Assembly (NCBI GenBank): GCA_003225295.1
Contig: QHYZ01000074.1
Span: 1 to 64,000, forward strand
From: Acidobacteriota bacterium
GTDB taxonomy: Bacteria > Acidobacteriota > Terriglobia > Acidiferrales > UBA7541
Direction of reading: 5' to 3'
Length of the DNA stretch: 64,000 nucleotides
A program made the position numbers and the translations under genes. A model generated the notes under the pieces. It was not told where the DNA came from and did not search any database. It saw nothing but the letters and a program-made list of their open reading frames with translations. Positions 1-9,179 of the stretch are shown piece after piece (the first letter of the stretch is position 1; every line of letters starts with the position of its first letter).

Positions 1-54
1 CTCCTCCAGGAGCTTGGATCTTTTGGTTTCCAAAGTATCGACATCGTCAGGCAT
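1..54 (-). CDS. N-terminal fragment of an unidentified protein, cut by the window edge
   Basis: A reading frame starts at the ATG complementary to 52-54 and runs off the left edge, giving MPDDVDTLETKRSKLLEE. A purine-rich Shine-Dalgarno (AAGGA) lies about 8 bases upstream on the minus strand, supporting a real start. The 18 visible residues are charged and could begin a coiled coil, but no family can be named. It is divergent from valS, and the 230 bases between them hold the two promoters and no gene that I can see. Confidence 0.5.
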   Translation of the reverse strand, partial: MPDDVDTLETKRSKLLEE

Positions 55-284
55 AAGGGATTCCTTTCTGTACCGCAGATTGTCTGTACGTATATAGACG
101 TTCAGAACAATGTCACAAAAAAAGAAATCCCGCAAGATGGCACCTCCATGTCGCTCACCCGCCTGGGCCCCCCGAATTGACGCAGCCGCTTTTCCCCTCG
201 TATAGTCGAAGATTACTCTGAACGACAGGAGATGCGTCGAGAGCGGGCAGCCAAGCTAGCCCCTGCACTGGAGAAGCGCACCGC

Positions 285-2990
285 ATGGCTCGCGAAATAG
301 CCAAGGCGTACGAACCGCAGCAGATCGAACCGCGCTGGGCAGACTTCTGGGTAAAAGAAGAACTGTTCAAGGCGGATGCGAATGCGCCCGGGCCGGTGTT
401 TTCGATCGTCATTCCGCCGCCGAACGTGACCGGATCTCTGCACATCGGGCACATGCTGGACCATACGGAGATCGACATCCTCACACGCTGGCACCGGATG
501 AGGGGATTCAACACACTCTATTTGCCGGGAACGGACCACGCCTCGATCTCGACGCAACGGGTGGTTGTGCGGCAATTGGCGGAACAAGGAATCGATTATC
601 GAAACCTGGGACGCGAAGAATTCGTGAAGAGAGTGTGGAGGTGGAAAGAAGAGTCGGGGGGCATGATCACCCGGCAAATGAGACAGATTGGGGAGAGCTG
701 CGACTGGTCGCGCGAGAAGTTCACGCTTTCTCCGGAATTGTCACGCGTGGTCATTGAGGTGTTCGTCCGGCTCTATGAGGAAGGGCTGATCTACCGGGAG
801 AACCGGCTGTTGAATTGGTGTCCGGCATGCCTGACAGTGCTGAGCGATTTAGAAGTGGTGCACGAGGAGCGGCAGGGACACTTGTGGTATATCAAGTATC
901 CAGTCGTGGGGACGCCGGAGTTTCTCGTGGTGGCAACGACCCGGCCGGAGACGATGTTAGGCGATACGGCCGTGGCGGTAAATCCGGAAGATGAGCGGTA
1001 TGTGCACCTGGTTGGCAAGAAAGTGCTGTTGCCACTGATGAACCGCGAGATCCCCATCATTCCCGACGCGATGGTCGATCGCAAGTTCGGGACAGGTGCG
1101 GTAAAAATTACCCCGTCGCATGATCCCAATGACTTTGAGGTGGGACGACGGCACAAATTGCCCCAAATCGACGTGATGACCGACGATGGCAAAATGAATG
1201 CGGTGACGGGAGTCTACCGGGGGATGGACCGCTTCGAGGCGCGGGGAAAGATTGTTGAGGATTTGAAGGCGCTGGGATTGATGGAACGGGTCACCGATCA
1301 CACCAGCGCTATTGGGCTTTGCGAGCGGAGCAAGACGATTGTCGAGCCGCGCGCATCGACGCAATGGTTCTGCAGGATGAAGCCGATGGCGGAGCCGGCG
1401 ATTGCGGCGGTAGAACGAGGGGAGATCCTGATCGTGCCGGAGAACCGGCGCGAAGAATACTTCAACTGGATGAGGAATATCCGGGACTGGACGTTGTCGC
1501 GGCAGCTCTGGTGGGGACACCGGATCCCGGCATGGTATTGCAAGGAAAACAGGCACGTCACGGTGGTGCGCGAAGCGCCCGCGAAGTGTGCGACGTGCGG
1601 GTCGACAAACCTCGAACAGGATCCCGACGTTCTGGACACCTGGTTCAGCTCGGGGCTGTGGCCGTTTTCGACGCTGGGCTGGCCTGCAGACACGCGGGAT
1701 TACAAAACGTACTATCCAACGAGCCTGCTGATCACCGGATACGACATCCTGTTTTTCTGGGTGGCGCGGATGATCATGATGGGAATTCACTTTACGGGCA
1801 AGATCCCCTTCCGTGCCGTTTATCTGCACTCGCTGGTGCGTACCGGGAGCGGCGAGAAAATGTCCAAGTCCAAAGGGACGGGACTGGACCCGGTGACACT
1901 CAATCAGCAGTACGGAACAGATGCGATGCGCTTCTGCCTGGCGGCTATGGCCGCGCCGGGGACGGACATCGTGCTGACCGAGGACAAACTGGCAAGCGCA
2001 CGGAATTTTGCAAACAAGATATGGAATGCGGCGCGGTTCCTGTTCGTGAATCTGGACAAGTTCGAGGAGCGTGGGGCGAACTTGGAAGAGCTGGCGGCGC
2101 CGGAGGTGCGTGCAAAGGCGCCCTACGCCTATGGTGGCAGCGTTCCGCTGGTGGATGCGTGGATGTTTGCGCGGCTGGCGGCAACTGTGGAGTCAGTCAA
2201 TGAAGCGCTGGCGAATTACCGGTTTCACGAGGCTGCTCAAGGCGTGTATCAATTTTTCTGGGGTGACTTCTGCGACTGGTACATCGAATGGGTGAAACCG
2301 GAACTGCAGAGCGCGGATAGCGCGCGGGCAACTGCAGCATGGAAGAATTTGTTCGCTGCGTTCGATGCGGCGTTGCGTCTACTGCATCCTTTCATGCCGT
2401 TCCTAACCGAAGAGCTGTGGCATCAGTTGCCGCAGAAAGTGGGCGCCAAGTCGATCGCATTGGATCAATTTCCAGAAGCGCAGGGCCACTGGAAGAACAC
2501 AAAAGCGACGGCGGATGTGGCTGCCATCCAGGAAGTGGTCACGGCGCTGCGCAACATCCGAGCGGAACTGAAACTTGACCCCAAGAAGAAAGTGACGGCG
2601 GACTTCTCCACCGGCGATGCCGGTACGGGTGACCTGGCTCAGGCGAATCGCGGGGCGATTGAGAGATTCGCGGTGTTGTCAGAACTTCGCTTGATTCCGC
2701 GCCAGCAGTTGGAAACGAAAAGAGAGGCCGTGCGCTCCACGGCCACGTTTGACGTGCGCATCGCGTATTCCGACGCTGTGGATATCGCCGGGGAGAAGCC
2801 GCGCCTAAGCAAAGAGATCGAGAGTCTGCAGAAGGCCATCACGTCGAAGGAGCGGCAGCTCGGCGATCAGACGTTTCGGAGCCGCGCGCCCGAGAATATA
2901 GTCAAAGGGTTGGAAGTTACACTCGCGGAACAGCGCATCGCGCTTCGCAAATTGCAAGAACGCTTGTCGCAGCTCGACGGAGATTCATAG
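285..2990 (+). CDS. valS: Valyl-tRNA synthetase
   Basis: Charges tRNA-Val with valine in the cytoplasm, with an editing domain that hydrolyses mischarged Thr-tRNA. The 901-residue protein has the class I signatures HIGH at residues 53-56 and KMSKS at 525-529, the CP1 editing insertion between them, an anticodon-binding domain, and a C-terminal coiled-coil arm (about 835-900) that is typical of ValRS and absent from IleRS and LeuRS. Length fits the family. The ATG follows a GGAG about 10 bases upstream. It is the first gene of a tight run; nadC follows after 14 bases. Confidence 0.97.
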   Translation: MAREIAKAYEPQQIEPRWADFWVKEELFKADANAPGPVFSIVIPPPNVTGSLHIGHMLDHTEIDILTRWHRMRGFNTLYLPGTDHASISTQRVVVRQLAEQGIDYRNLGREEFVKRVWRWKEESGGMITRQMRQIGESCDWSREKFTLSPELSRVVIEVFVRLYEEGLIYRENRLLNWCPACLTVLSDLEVVHEERQGHLWYIKYPVVGTPEFLVVATTRPETMLGDTAVAVNPEDERYVHLVGKKVLLPLMNREIPIIPDAMVDRKFGTGAVKITPSHDPNDFEVGRRHKLPQIDVMTDDGKMNAVTGVYRGMDRFEARGKIVEDLKALGLMERVTDHTSAIGLCERSKTIVEPRASTQWFCRMKPMAEPAIAAVERGEILIVPENRREEYFNWMRNIRDWTLSRQLWWGHRIPAWYCKENRHVTVVREAPAKCATCGSTNLEQDPDVLDTWFSSGLWPFSTLGWPADTRDYKTYYPTSLLITGYDILFFWVARMIMMGIHFTGKIPFRAVYLHSLVRTGSGEKMSKSKGTGLDPVTLNQQYGTDAMRFCLAAMAAPGTDIVLTEDKLASARNFANKIWNAARFLFVNLDKFEERGANLEELAAPEVRAKAPYAYGGSVPLVDAWMFARLAATVESVNEALANYRFHEAAQGVYQFFWGDFCDWYIEWVKPELQSADSARATAAWKNLFAAFDAALRLLHPFMPFLTEELWHQLPQKVGAKSIALDQFPEAQGHWKNTKATADVAAIQEVVTALRNIRAELKLDPKKKVTADFSTGDAGTGDLAQANRGAIERFAVLSELRLIPRQQLETKREAVRSTATFDVRIAYSDAVDIAGEKPRLSKEIESLQKAITSKERQLGDQTFRSRAPENIVKGLEVTLAEQRIALRKLQERLSQLDGDS

Positions 2991-3004
2991 TTCTACGAGG
3001 TCTT

Positions 3005-3937
3005 ATGGATTGGAATTCTCCCTACATCGCTGACCTTGTACGGCGTGCGCTGGACGAAGATATCGGCACGGGAGACGCGACTACCGCGGCGACGATACCA
3101 CCGCGAGTATCGGCACGGGCTCATGTTCTCGCCAGGCAAACCCTGGTTTGCGCGGGACTTCCGATTGCCGAAAAGATCTTCCGTGAGCTGGATCCGGAGA
3201 TCCGCATCACCTGTCCGCACAACGATGGGTCGTTTGTAGAACCTGGCGCGGAGATCGTGCGGATGAACGGGAATGCCTGCGCCATCCTTACCGGCGAGCG
3301 GACCACGCTGAATTTTCTGGCACATCTTTGCGGCATCGCCACGCTGACACGGCGCTTCGTGGAACAACTGGCGGGCACGAGAACCCGTATTCGGGATACC
3401 CGGAAAACGACACCTGGTTTGCGAGCGCTCGAAAAATATGCAGTGAAGACGGGCGGCGGCTCCAACCACCGCTTCGGACTCTACGATGCAATTCTGTTGA
3501 AAGAGAATCACATCGCGCTGGCCGGCGGTATGAAAGAAGCGCTGGACAAAGCGCATACCCATACGTCTCCCAAGGTGCCGCCGCCGCGGGCTGCGAGCGC
3601 CTACGATGCGGCCGGGTTGGACCCCGAAGTCGTCGGCCCGGGACCGCTGGCCGTGCAGATCGAGGTTCGCGATCAGAAAGAATTGGTTGAAGCGCTCCGG
3701 GCTGGAGCGGAGGCGGTGCTGCTCGACAACATGACTCCGGAACGTGCGGCGGACTGCGTGAAGATTGCGCGCGGGATTCGCGCTGAGTGCGTGATCGAAA
3801 TCTCCGGCGGGATCACCCTCGATAACGCGCGAGCATACGCAGAGACTGGCGCCGATTTTCTTTCTTCCGGGATGCTCACACACTCGGCGCCTGCCGCAAA
3901 TCTCAGCCTGCTTGTAGACAACATCGAGGAAACGTAA
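3005..3937 (+). CDS. nadC: Quinolinate phosphoribosyltransferase (decarboxylating)
   Basis: Converts quinolinate and PRPP to nicotinate mononucleotide, CO2 and pyrophosphate, the last step of de novo pyridine-ring synthesis for NAD. The 310-residue protein carries the family signature RDTRKTTPG (130-138), a following H-R-F-G-L-Y-D stretch with KENH, the LLDNM strand and the C-terminal SGGI phosphate-binding motif of this alpha/beta-barrel. Length is slightly above the usual 280-300. It sits 14 bases after valS and 35 before birA, so it is probably cotranscribed with them. Confidence 0.96.
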   Translation: MDWNSPYIADLVRRALDEDIGTGDATTAATIPPRVSARAHVLARQTLVCAGLPIAEKIFRELDPEIRITCPHNDGSFVEPGAEIVRMNGNACAILTGERTTLNFLAHLCGIATLTRRFVEQLAGTRTRIRDTRKTTPGLRALEKYAVKTGGGSNHRFGLYDAILLKENHIALAGGMKEALDKAHTHTSPKVPPPRAASAYDAAGLDPEVVGPGPLAVQIEVRDQKELVEALRAGAEAVLLDNMTPERAADCVKIARGIRAECVIEISGGITLDNARAYAETGADFLSSGMLTHSAPAANLSLLVDNIEET

Positions 3938-3972
3938 GCTTAGGCGGCGCCCAGGGGCGCGGTGAGACCCCC

Positions 3973-4977
3973 ATGACTCAGGAATCCCTACCTGGCACAA
4001 CCGACCGGAGGCTGGCGGGACTGCTTACCTTGCTGGCGGAAAATGCCACCATGGTGACCAGCGGCACGCGAATCGCCAAAGAGGTTGGCGTCTCGCGTTC
4101 TATGGTGTGGCAGTGGGTGGAACGACTGCGCGAATTGGGCGTGAAAGTAAAGAGCCAACCGGGCACCGGATACTTCCTGGAGCAAATCCCCGATATCCTG
4201 ACTCCGGACATGCTGAAGCACCGGCTGAAAGGCAGTCTTTTTGGGAAGCGCATCTTTCATTTTTTTAGGACGGATTCGACGAATCGAGTAGCACTGGAAT
4301 TGGGGCATGCTGGCGAACCGGAGGGCGCGGTCGTCCTGGCGGAAGAGCAAACTGCGGGGCGCGGCCGAGGGGGACGCGCGTGGCATTCCGAACGCGCGAC
4401 GGGCATTTATGTAACTTTGCTTCTCAGGCCAAAACTCGCCCCCGTACAAGCTCCCTTGCTAACCATGATGGCGGGACTTTCCGCGCATTCTGCGGTGCAA
4501 GCGCTGACCGGGCTGGAAGTTGACCTGAAGTGGCCGAACGATCTGCTCGTTCGAGGAAGAAAACTGGGCGGGATCTTAACGGAGATGCACGCGGAACCAG
4601 GTCAAATTCGATTTGTGATTGTGGGAATCGGTCTGAACGTGAATCAGGAGAAGTTTCCCGGCGAGCTTGCCAATCTAGCGACTTCCCTTCGCGCGGAGAC
4701 GGGCAAACCGCAATCGCGCATGGAGCTGCTGGTCCGGTTGCTCCACGAATTCGAGACCGATTACAATCGTTTCTTGCGGGAAGGAGTGGCCACCGTGGTG
4801 GCGCGCTTCGAATCGGTGTCTAGTTATGCGCGAGGCAAGCGCGTGCGCGTAACAAACGGAACAGAAAGCTATGTGGGAACAACGGCAGGCCTCGGGCCGG
4901 AGGGATTGCTGCAAGTGGAACGTGACGGCGGACAGCTGATGACGGTGATCGCGGGCGACGTCGCGGAGGCACGCTAG
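3973..4977 (+). CDS. birA: Bifunctional biotin-protein ligase / biotin repressor
   Basis: Activates biotin to biotinyl-AMP and transfers it to the lysine of biotin carboxyl carrier domains. The N-terminal 60 or so residues form a winged helix-turn-helix (IAKEVGVSRSMVWQWVERL), so a repressor function like E. coli BirA is plausible. The catalytic part shows GRGRGGR (129-135, the biotinyl-AMP loop), KWPND (186-190) and GIGLNVN, then a small SH3-like C-terminal domain. One likely substrate in this window is the biotin-dependent carboxylase at 52205-55807. The stop codon directly abuts the coaX start. Confidence 0.96.
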   Translation: MTQESLPGTTDRRLAGLLTLLAENATMVTSGTRIAKEVGVSRSMVWQWVERLRELGVKVKSQPGTGYFLEQIPDILTPDMLKHRLKGSLFGKRIFHFFRTDSTNRVALELGHAGEPEGAVVLAEEQTAGRGRGGRAWHSERATGIYVTLLLRPKLAPVQAPLLTMMAGLSAHSAVQALTGLEVDLKWPNDLLVRGRKLGGILTEMHAEPGQIRFVIVGIGLNVNQEKFPGELANLATSLRAETGKPQSRMELLVRLLHEFETDYNRFLREGVATVVARFESVSSYARGKRVRVTNGTESYVGTTAGLGPEGLLQVERDGGQLMTVIAGDVAEAR

Positions 4978-5796
4978 ATGCTGCTGACCATTGACGTGGG
5001 GAACACCAACTCGGTGCTGGGCGTTTTTCGCGGCGAAGAGCTGATCGCGAATTGGCGTTTGACGACGGCTCGTGAGCAAACCATCGACGAATATGGCGTG
5101 CTGACGAGAAATCTGTTCACTCTGGCGGGCCTCGACCGGGACACCATCACGGGAGTGATCATCAGCTCGGTGGTGCCTCCGGTCAATCGGACACTTGCAG
5201 AAATGTCGCGAATTTATTTTGGGAAGAAGGCGCTCTTCGTGGAACTGGGTGTCAAGACCGGGATGGCTGTCCTGGTGGACAATCCCTCCGAGGTGGGCGC
5301 GGACCGCATTGTGAACGGCGTGGCAGCGTTTCACCAGTACGGCGGGCCGTGCATCGTAGTGGACTTTGGCACGGCGATCACCTTTGATGCGATTTCCGGG
5401 AAGGGCGAATACCTCGGCGGGGTGATCGCGCCCGGACTGGGGATTTCGTCGGAGGCGTTGTTTGCGCGTACGGCGCGGCTGCCGCGCGTGGAGATCAAGG
5501 ACCCCGGCAAGGTGATCGGAACAAACACGGTCACGCACATGCAGGCGGGTTTGTACTACGGCGTGGTGGACATGGTGGACGGGATGCTCACGCGCATGAA
5601 GAAAGAACTCGGCGAAGATGCCAAGGTTGTTGCGACCGGCGGGCAGGCGAAGCTCGTGTCGAAAGGCTCGAAGCACATCCAACACACCGATGAATTCCTA
5701 ACCCTGACCGGCTTGCGATTGATCTGGGCGAAAAATCAGCCGGCAGAACACGGCAAGAGCGCGACAGCGGCGCCGGCCAAGAAGGCGCAGAACTAA
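4978..5796 (+). CDS. coaX: Type III pantothenate kinase
   Basis: Phosphorylates pantothenate to 4'-phosphopantothenate, the first committed step of coenzyme A synthesis, in the cytoplasm. The 272-residue protein opens with the ASKHA phosphate motif DVGNTN (residues 6-11) and continues with the type III signatures around GADRI and DFGTAITFD. This form differs from CoaA in being insensitive to CoA feedback (family knowledge). The start codon follows the birA stop with no gap, indicating translational coupling. The last 15 residues are a Lys/Ala-rich tail not needed for the fold. Confidence 0.96.
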   Translation: MLLTIDVGNTNSVLGVFRGEELIANWRLTTAREQTIDEYGVLTRNLFTLAGLDRDTITGVIISSVVPPVNRTLAEMSRIYFGKKALFVELGVKTGMAVLVDNPSEVGADRIVNGVAAFHQYGGPCIVVDFGTAITFDAISGKGEYLGGVIAPGLGISSEALFARTARLPRVEIKDPGKVIGTNTVTHMQAGLYYGVVDMVDGMLTRMKKELGEDAKVVATGGQAKLVSKGSKHIQHTDEFLTLTGLRLIWAKNQPAEHGKSATAAPAKKAQN

Positions 5797-5866
5797 CCCG
5801 CGGCACTGGCGGCGCGTACGGAATCGCGGCCCGCGTCCGGGTATCCGGCGGCGCCCCACCAACGAA

Positions 5867-6589
5867 ATGGACGGCTGGAACTACTTCAATTATTTTACGG
5901 AAATAGAAGAATACTTTTGGAAGAAACGCGGGGCGCATCTGCTGGTGTCGCCGCTGGATTGGGCGATTATGGAGGCGTGGCACAAAGCCGGGGTGCCGCT
6001 GGAAGCTGCGCTGAAAGGCATCGACAGAGCATTTGAGAGCTATCAGAGGTCGCGAAGGGGAGCGGCCAAGCCGCTGAAAAACCTGGCTTATTGCACGGAC
6101 GCAGTGCTGGAAGCAGCCGAAGAACAGCAGGAAGCGGCTGCGGGGAGCGCGCCGAAAACTGCGCCCGCGACGGCCAGCGAGGCGTTTTCGCGAGATGAAT
6201 TGAAATCGTATTTTGCAAGGAATGTGGTGCATTTGAATCGTGCGGCAGAAGAGAGTTTCGAACGACAGCTAAAGATCGCCGGCGGGTTGACGGAAATTGC
6301 AGAATCTCTGAAGTCCTGCGGCCAGTTCCTCGATGCGCCGGGGGCGCTGGACCTGGAAGATCTAGAGCGCCGGCTGACAATTCTGGATGAGAGGATACAA
6401 GCGTTGCTGACTTGTCATGCACCAGGAGAACTCATGCTCAAGATCCGGCGCGAAGTGGATGGGCAACTGGCGATGTACCGGCGAAAGATGAGGGCCGAGC
6501 AACTGGCGATGGTAGAGAAACAGTATGTGCAGAAACGACTGCTGGAAGAGTTTGGAATCCCGCGCCTAAGTCTTTTCTATTTGTCTTAG
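5867..6589 (+). CDS. Unknown conserved-looking protein between coaX and rlmD
   Basis: A 240-residue soluble protein that I do not recognise. The N-terminal 70 residues (aromatic-rich: NYFNYFTEIEEYFWKKRG) predict a compact helical domain including LLVSPLDW and a helix around GIDRAF. The middle is Ala/Glu-rich, probably a linker (residues 80-105). The C-terminal half is strongly helical with Arg/Glu/Gln heptad-like spacing. There is no signal peptide and no Cys-rich motif. Its place in the valS-rlmD run suggests cotranscription, 70 bases after coaX. Codon use and GC resemble the neighbours, so it is likely a real gene. Confidence 0.75.
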   Translation: MDGWNYFNYFTEIEEYFWKKRGAHLLVSPLDWAIMEAWHKAGVPLEAALKGIDRAFESYQRSRRGAAKPLKNLAYCTDAVLEAAEEQQEAAAGSAPKTAPATASEAFSRDELKSYFARNVVHLNRAAEESFERQLKIAGGLTEIAESLKSCGQFLDAPGALDLEDLERRLTILDERIQALLTCHAPGELMLKIRREVDGQLAMYRRKMRAEQLAMVEKQYVQKRLLEEFGIPRLSLFYLS

Positions 6590-6590
6590 C

Positions 6591-6651
6591 GTGAGCCGAC
6601 AAATTGGCTCTGTATCCGGAAACAAGACAGAGCGGTTTGAGTTGCGCTCAC
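6591..6651 (+). promoter_or_regulatory. Nested inverted repeat in the leader of rlmD
   Basis: In the 96-base gap before rlmD, an outer stem GTGAGC (6591-6596) pairs with GCTCAC (6646-6651) and encloses a perfect inner stem GCTCTGT (6607-6613) with ACAGAGC (6627-6633). There is no immediate U-run, so it is not a classical terminator. It could be an attenuator, a processing site or an RNA-binding target for the neighbouring rRNA methyltransferase. Function is not established. Confidence 0.35.
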
Positions 6652-6685
6652 AAGGGCGCCTTTTCTTAAGACAGGACACCTAATT

Positions 6686-7993
6686 ATGGCTGATGAACTA
6701 AAAGTCTCGATTGAAAAACTCATTTACGGCGGTAACGGTTTGGCGCATGCCGATGGAAATACCGTTTTCGTGCCGTATGTTTTGCCTGGCGAGGAGGTGC
6801 GGGCAACCACGAAATCGAAAAAGAAGAGATTGATCTGGGCCGAACTGCTGGAGGTCACTTCCCCGGCCAAAGATCGCGAAAAAGCAAAGTGCGCTCATTT
6901 TCAAAAATGCGGCGGCTGCCACTACCAGCACATTCCGGCAACGGAGCAGTTGAGACTCAAAAAGGACATTCTGCGCGAAACGCTCTTGCGGCTTGGCGGA
7001 ATTGCCTGGGATGGCGCGATCGTGGAGCATTCGGCGGAGCCCTATGGCTATCGAAACCGCGCGCAATGGGCAGTGCGAAGCGGGATGCCTCGGGCGCTGG
7101 GATATTTCCTGCCGGAGAGCTCCATAATCGTGCCGATTGATGACTGCCCCGTGCTCTCGCCGCGCCTCGCGAGCACGTTCGCCCAGCTTCAGGAAATGGC
7201 CCGCTCCGGCAGGTTGCCAGAAGGTATCCAGGAAATCGAAGCCTTTGCCGACTCGCTGGACGAAAAGATTGCGCTGAACGTGGCGTTTGAGAAATTCCCG
7301 AAGCCCGCCACGGAGCTTGCATCTACCTTCCGGGACGTTTTGCCCCAGATCGAAAGTTTGCTTTTGCTGGACAAAAAGAAGAATCGCTTTGAATTGACGG
7401 GACCGGGTTACTTGACGCACGAAGCCGGCGGATACAAATACCGGGTCAGCCATCTTTCATTCTTTCAGGTGAACCGATTCCTGATCGAGGATTTGCTGAA
7501 GACGGTGACGGCGGATGCGCATGGCGCGCTGGCGCTGGATTTGTATTCGGGAGTTGGTTTCTTTGCGTTGCCGCTGGCAAAGACGTTCCAGAACGTGGTG
7601 AGCGTGGATGCTAACCTCGCCGCGACACGAGATCTTTACGCCAACGCGGAGGTTGCCGGTGTCACGATCGTATCGCACAACGAACATGCGGAAGAGTTTC
7701 TGAAAAAAACCGAAGAAAAACCAGACTTCGTGGTGTTGGATCCGCCCCGAGCAGGATTGGGAGCGGAACCCGCAGAGAAGCTCGCGGAGCTCGGCGCCAA
7801 AGAGATGGTGTACCTTTCCTGCGATCCATCCACACTGGCTCGTGATCTGGCGGTGCTGACGGGCTCACGCCGGAAACGGAAAGAAAACACCGGGCCAAAC
7901 ATCCGCTACGAAATCACGGAAATGCATCTGTTCGATCTGTTCCCGCAGACGTTTCATATCGAAACCCTCGCGAGGTTGCAAAGAGTGCCATGA
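6686..7993 (+). CDS. rlmD: 23S rRNA (uracil-C5)-methyltransferase, RlmD/TrmA family
   Basis: SAM-dependent methylation of a uridine at C5, most likely U1939 of 23S rRNA. An N-terminal TRAM (OB-fold) domain of about 60 residues precedes a [4Fe-4S] cluster site with Cys69, Cys75, Cys78 and Cys154, as in E. coli RlmD. The methyltransferase domain has the SAM motif LDLYSGVGFFALPLA, then LDPPRAGLG and the catalytic Cys379 in YLSCDPSTLARD. Length (435) matches. TrmA proper lacks the cluster; RlmCD-type enzymes are the alternative, so the exact target base is inferred. The stop overlaps the start of the decayed comEC (ATGA). Confidence 0.9.
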   Translation: MADELKVSIEKLIYGGNGLAHADGNTVFVPYVLPGEEVRATTKSKKKRLIWAELLEVTSPAKDREKAKCAHFQKCGGCHYQHIPATEQLRLKKDILRETLLRLGGIAWDGAIVEHSAEPYGYRNRAQWAVRSGMPRALGYFLPESSIIVPIDDCPVLSPRLASTFAQLQEMARSGRLPEGIQEIEAFADSLDEKIALNVAFEKFPKPATELASTFRDVLPQIESLLLLDKKKNRFELTGPGYLTHEAGGYKYRVSHLSFFQVNRFLIEDLLKTVTADAHGALALDLYSGVGFFALPLAKTFQNVVSVDANLAATRDLYANAEVAGVTIVSHNEHAEEFLKKTEEKPDFVVLDPPRAGLGAEPAEKLAELGAKEMVYLSCDPSTLARDLAVLTGSRRKRKENTGPNIRYEITEMHLFDLFPQTFHIETLARLQRVP

Positions 7994-8615
7994 GGCTGCC
8001 GGCCCCAGCGATGACCGCGGCATTTGCCTGCGGCATGGTGATAGACCTGCACCCCGCGGTGGTGCGAAATGGTGCGCCTCTTATTCTCCCTTCCTCTTCT
8101 TTGGTGACGATAGTTGTTCTCCTGCTGGCCGCCATCCTTCTCCTCAGGCTCGGGCATCGGGGCGGGCTTTCTCAAATCCGGGAACATGGTCCTGTTGCGA
8201 AACTCTGAATCGGGCGTGAACTGTCTTCCCCGGCCCCGCCGAGACGCGAAGAATTGGCGCGCACCGACAATCCGCATCGAACCCGAGCTGGGTGGCAATG
8301 CTTTTGGCTGGGATGGCTTCGAGGGAGACTTTTTTCTGGCCCGAGTTTCCTCCGGAAGGGGTCGCTTCTCGAGTGACGAGCAATGACTCGCTGGTGCCTA
8401 AGCCGCGCTCCAGGCGGACGGAGCATCCGAAAAACAAGTGGAACGCGAAGTTCTCTTCTAGAACAGCGCGGAAGCAATGCACTCGGGTGCGCTGAAGATC
8501 GGACATCACGGAGGCAAGAATTCAACTACGCCGGAATTCCTCGCGGCCGGCGCGGTATATATGTTGACGGATGGAAATCATCTGCTTCGTTGCGTGTCCA
8601 GGTACTGCAAACGCT
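7990..8615 (+). pseudogene. comEC: Decayed comEC (DNA-uptake channel) remnant
   Basis: The ATG at 7990 overlaps the rlmD stop and opens a hydrophobic N-terminus (MRLPAPAMTAAFACG, then LVTIVVLLLAAILLL) like that of ComEC/Rec2. The large competence domain is missing. From about 8200 the C-terminal metallo-beta-lactamase-like domain appears in pieces: GNAFGWDGFEGDF in one frame, FFWPEFPPEG plus SNDSLV after a slip in a T6 run near 8330, then SEKQVEREVLF, an in-frame TAG, and LKIGHHGGKNSTTPEFLAAG in another frame, ending in a shifted ICFVACP. Intact ComEC is usually 700-850 residues. Two or more frameshifts, a nonsense codon and a deletion of well over 1 kb make it non-functional. Confidence 0.8.
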
Positions 8616-8621
8616 ACCGCG

Positions 8622-9179
8622 TCAGTGCGGACGGAGACGCCAGATGGCCAGCAAGACCAAGAGTAGAAATAAGAAGCCAACGGGGGCCTGCCACTCATGG
8701 TTTTTCTTGTACTGGGTCAGAGAGAAGGACCCGGCCGAGTCTCGAGGCAGTCTCGCGGCGGTCAGACGAGGAATAAAAAGCGGGACGGCGCGTGCATACT
8801 CTTCGAAAGATGCCCGGTGGCGAAGGTGGAGTTCAGTCGTTTCCCTCCGCATCACGATGGAATAAAAAATCGCGAAGTAGAAAAAAAGGATGGAGACTGA
8901 GATCCACGAGCGCGTGGCAATTCCGGCTCCGAGAGCCAGGATGGCGCTGCCGAGATAGAGCGGATTTCGAGTGTAACCGTAAGGGCCGGTGACGGTGAGG
9001 ACTTCCTGCTTGTGAAGATAGCCGGCTGCGTACGCGCGTACCGACAGACCGACAGCTCCCGCCAGGGCCCCCAACAAGATGCTGCCAGGTGTGGGCCTGG
9101 AGAAACCGAGAACTGCTATCGCGAGCGGATAGCCCAGCCGTACACGCCAACGCACAAAAAAATTGCCGACCCCGCTCAT
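8622..9179 (-). CDS. Isoprenylcysteine carboxyl-methyltransferase-like membrane protein
   Basis: A 185-residue integral membrane protein of the ICMT/phospholipid-methyltransferase superfamily. It has hydrophobic segments near residues 15-50, 80-115 and 160-180, and the family core VTGPYGYTRNPLYLG (about 63-77) followed by R-R-E-T-T-E-L and F-x-x-Y (FEEYARAVPLFIPR), which shape the SAM pocket. Bacterial members methylate small lipophilic substrates; the substrate here is unknown. It overlaps the waaC stop by 4 bases as the last gene of the LPS-core operon, so an envelope-lipid substrate is a guess. Its 3' end meets the comEC remnant. Confidence 0.75.
   Translation of the reverse strand: MSGVGNFFVRWRVRLGYPLAIAVLGFSRPTPGSILLGALAGAVGLSVRAYAAGYLHKQEVLTVTGPYGYTRNPLYLGSAILALGAGIATRSWISVSILFFYFAIFYSIVMRRETTELHLRHRASFEEYARAVPLFIPRLTAARLPRDSAGSFSLTQYKKNHEWQAPVGFLFLLLVLLAIWRLRPH

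Noticed and set aside
1319-2203. 294-codon frame overlapping valS on the same strand
   Set aside because: Lies entirely inside the valS catalytic core in another frame, with Arg/Gly-rich composition caused by high GC at third positions.
4675-5685. 336-codon frame antisense to birA and coaX
   Set aside because: Crosses two real genes, is His/Arg-rich and shows no fold or start signal.
8383-8865. 160-codon plus-strand frame near the ICMT-like gene
   Set aside because: It is antisense to the membrane methyltransferase and partly covers the comEC remnant; only its comEC-derived pieces are meaningful.
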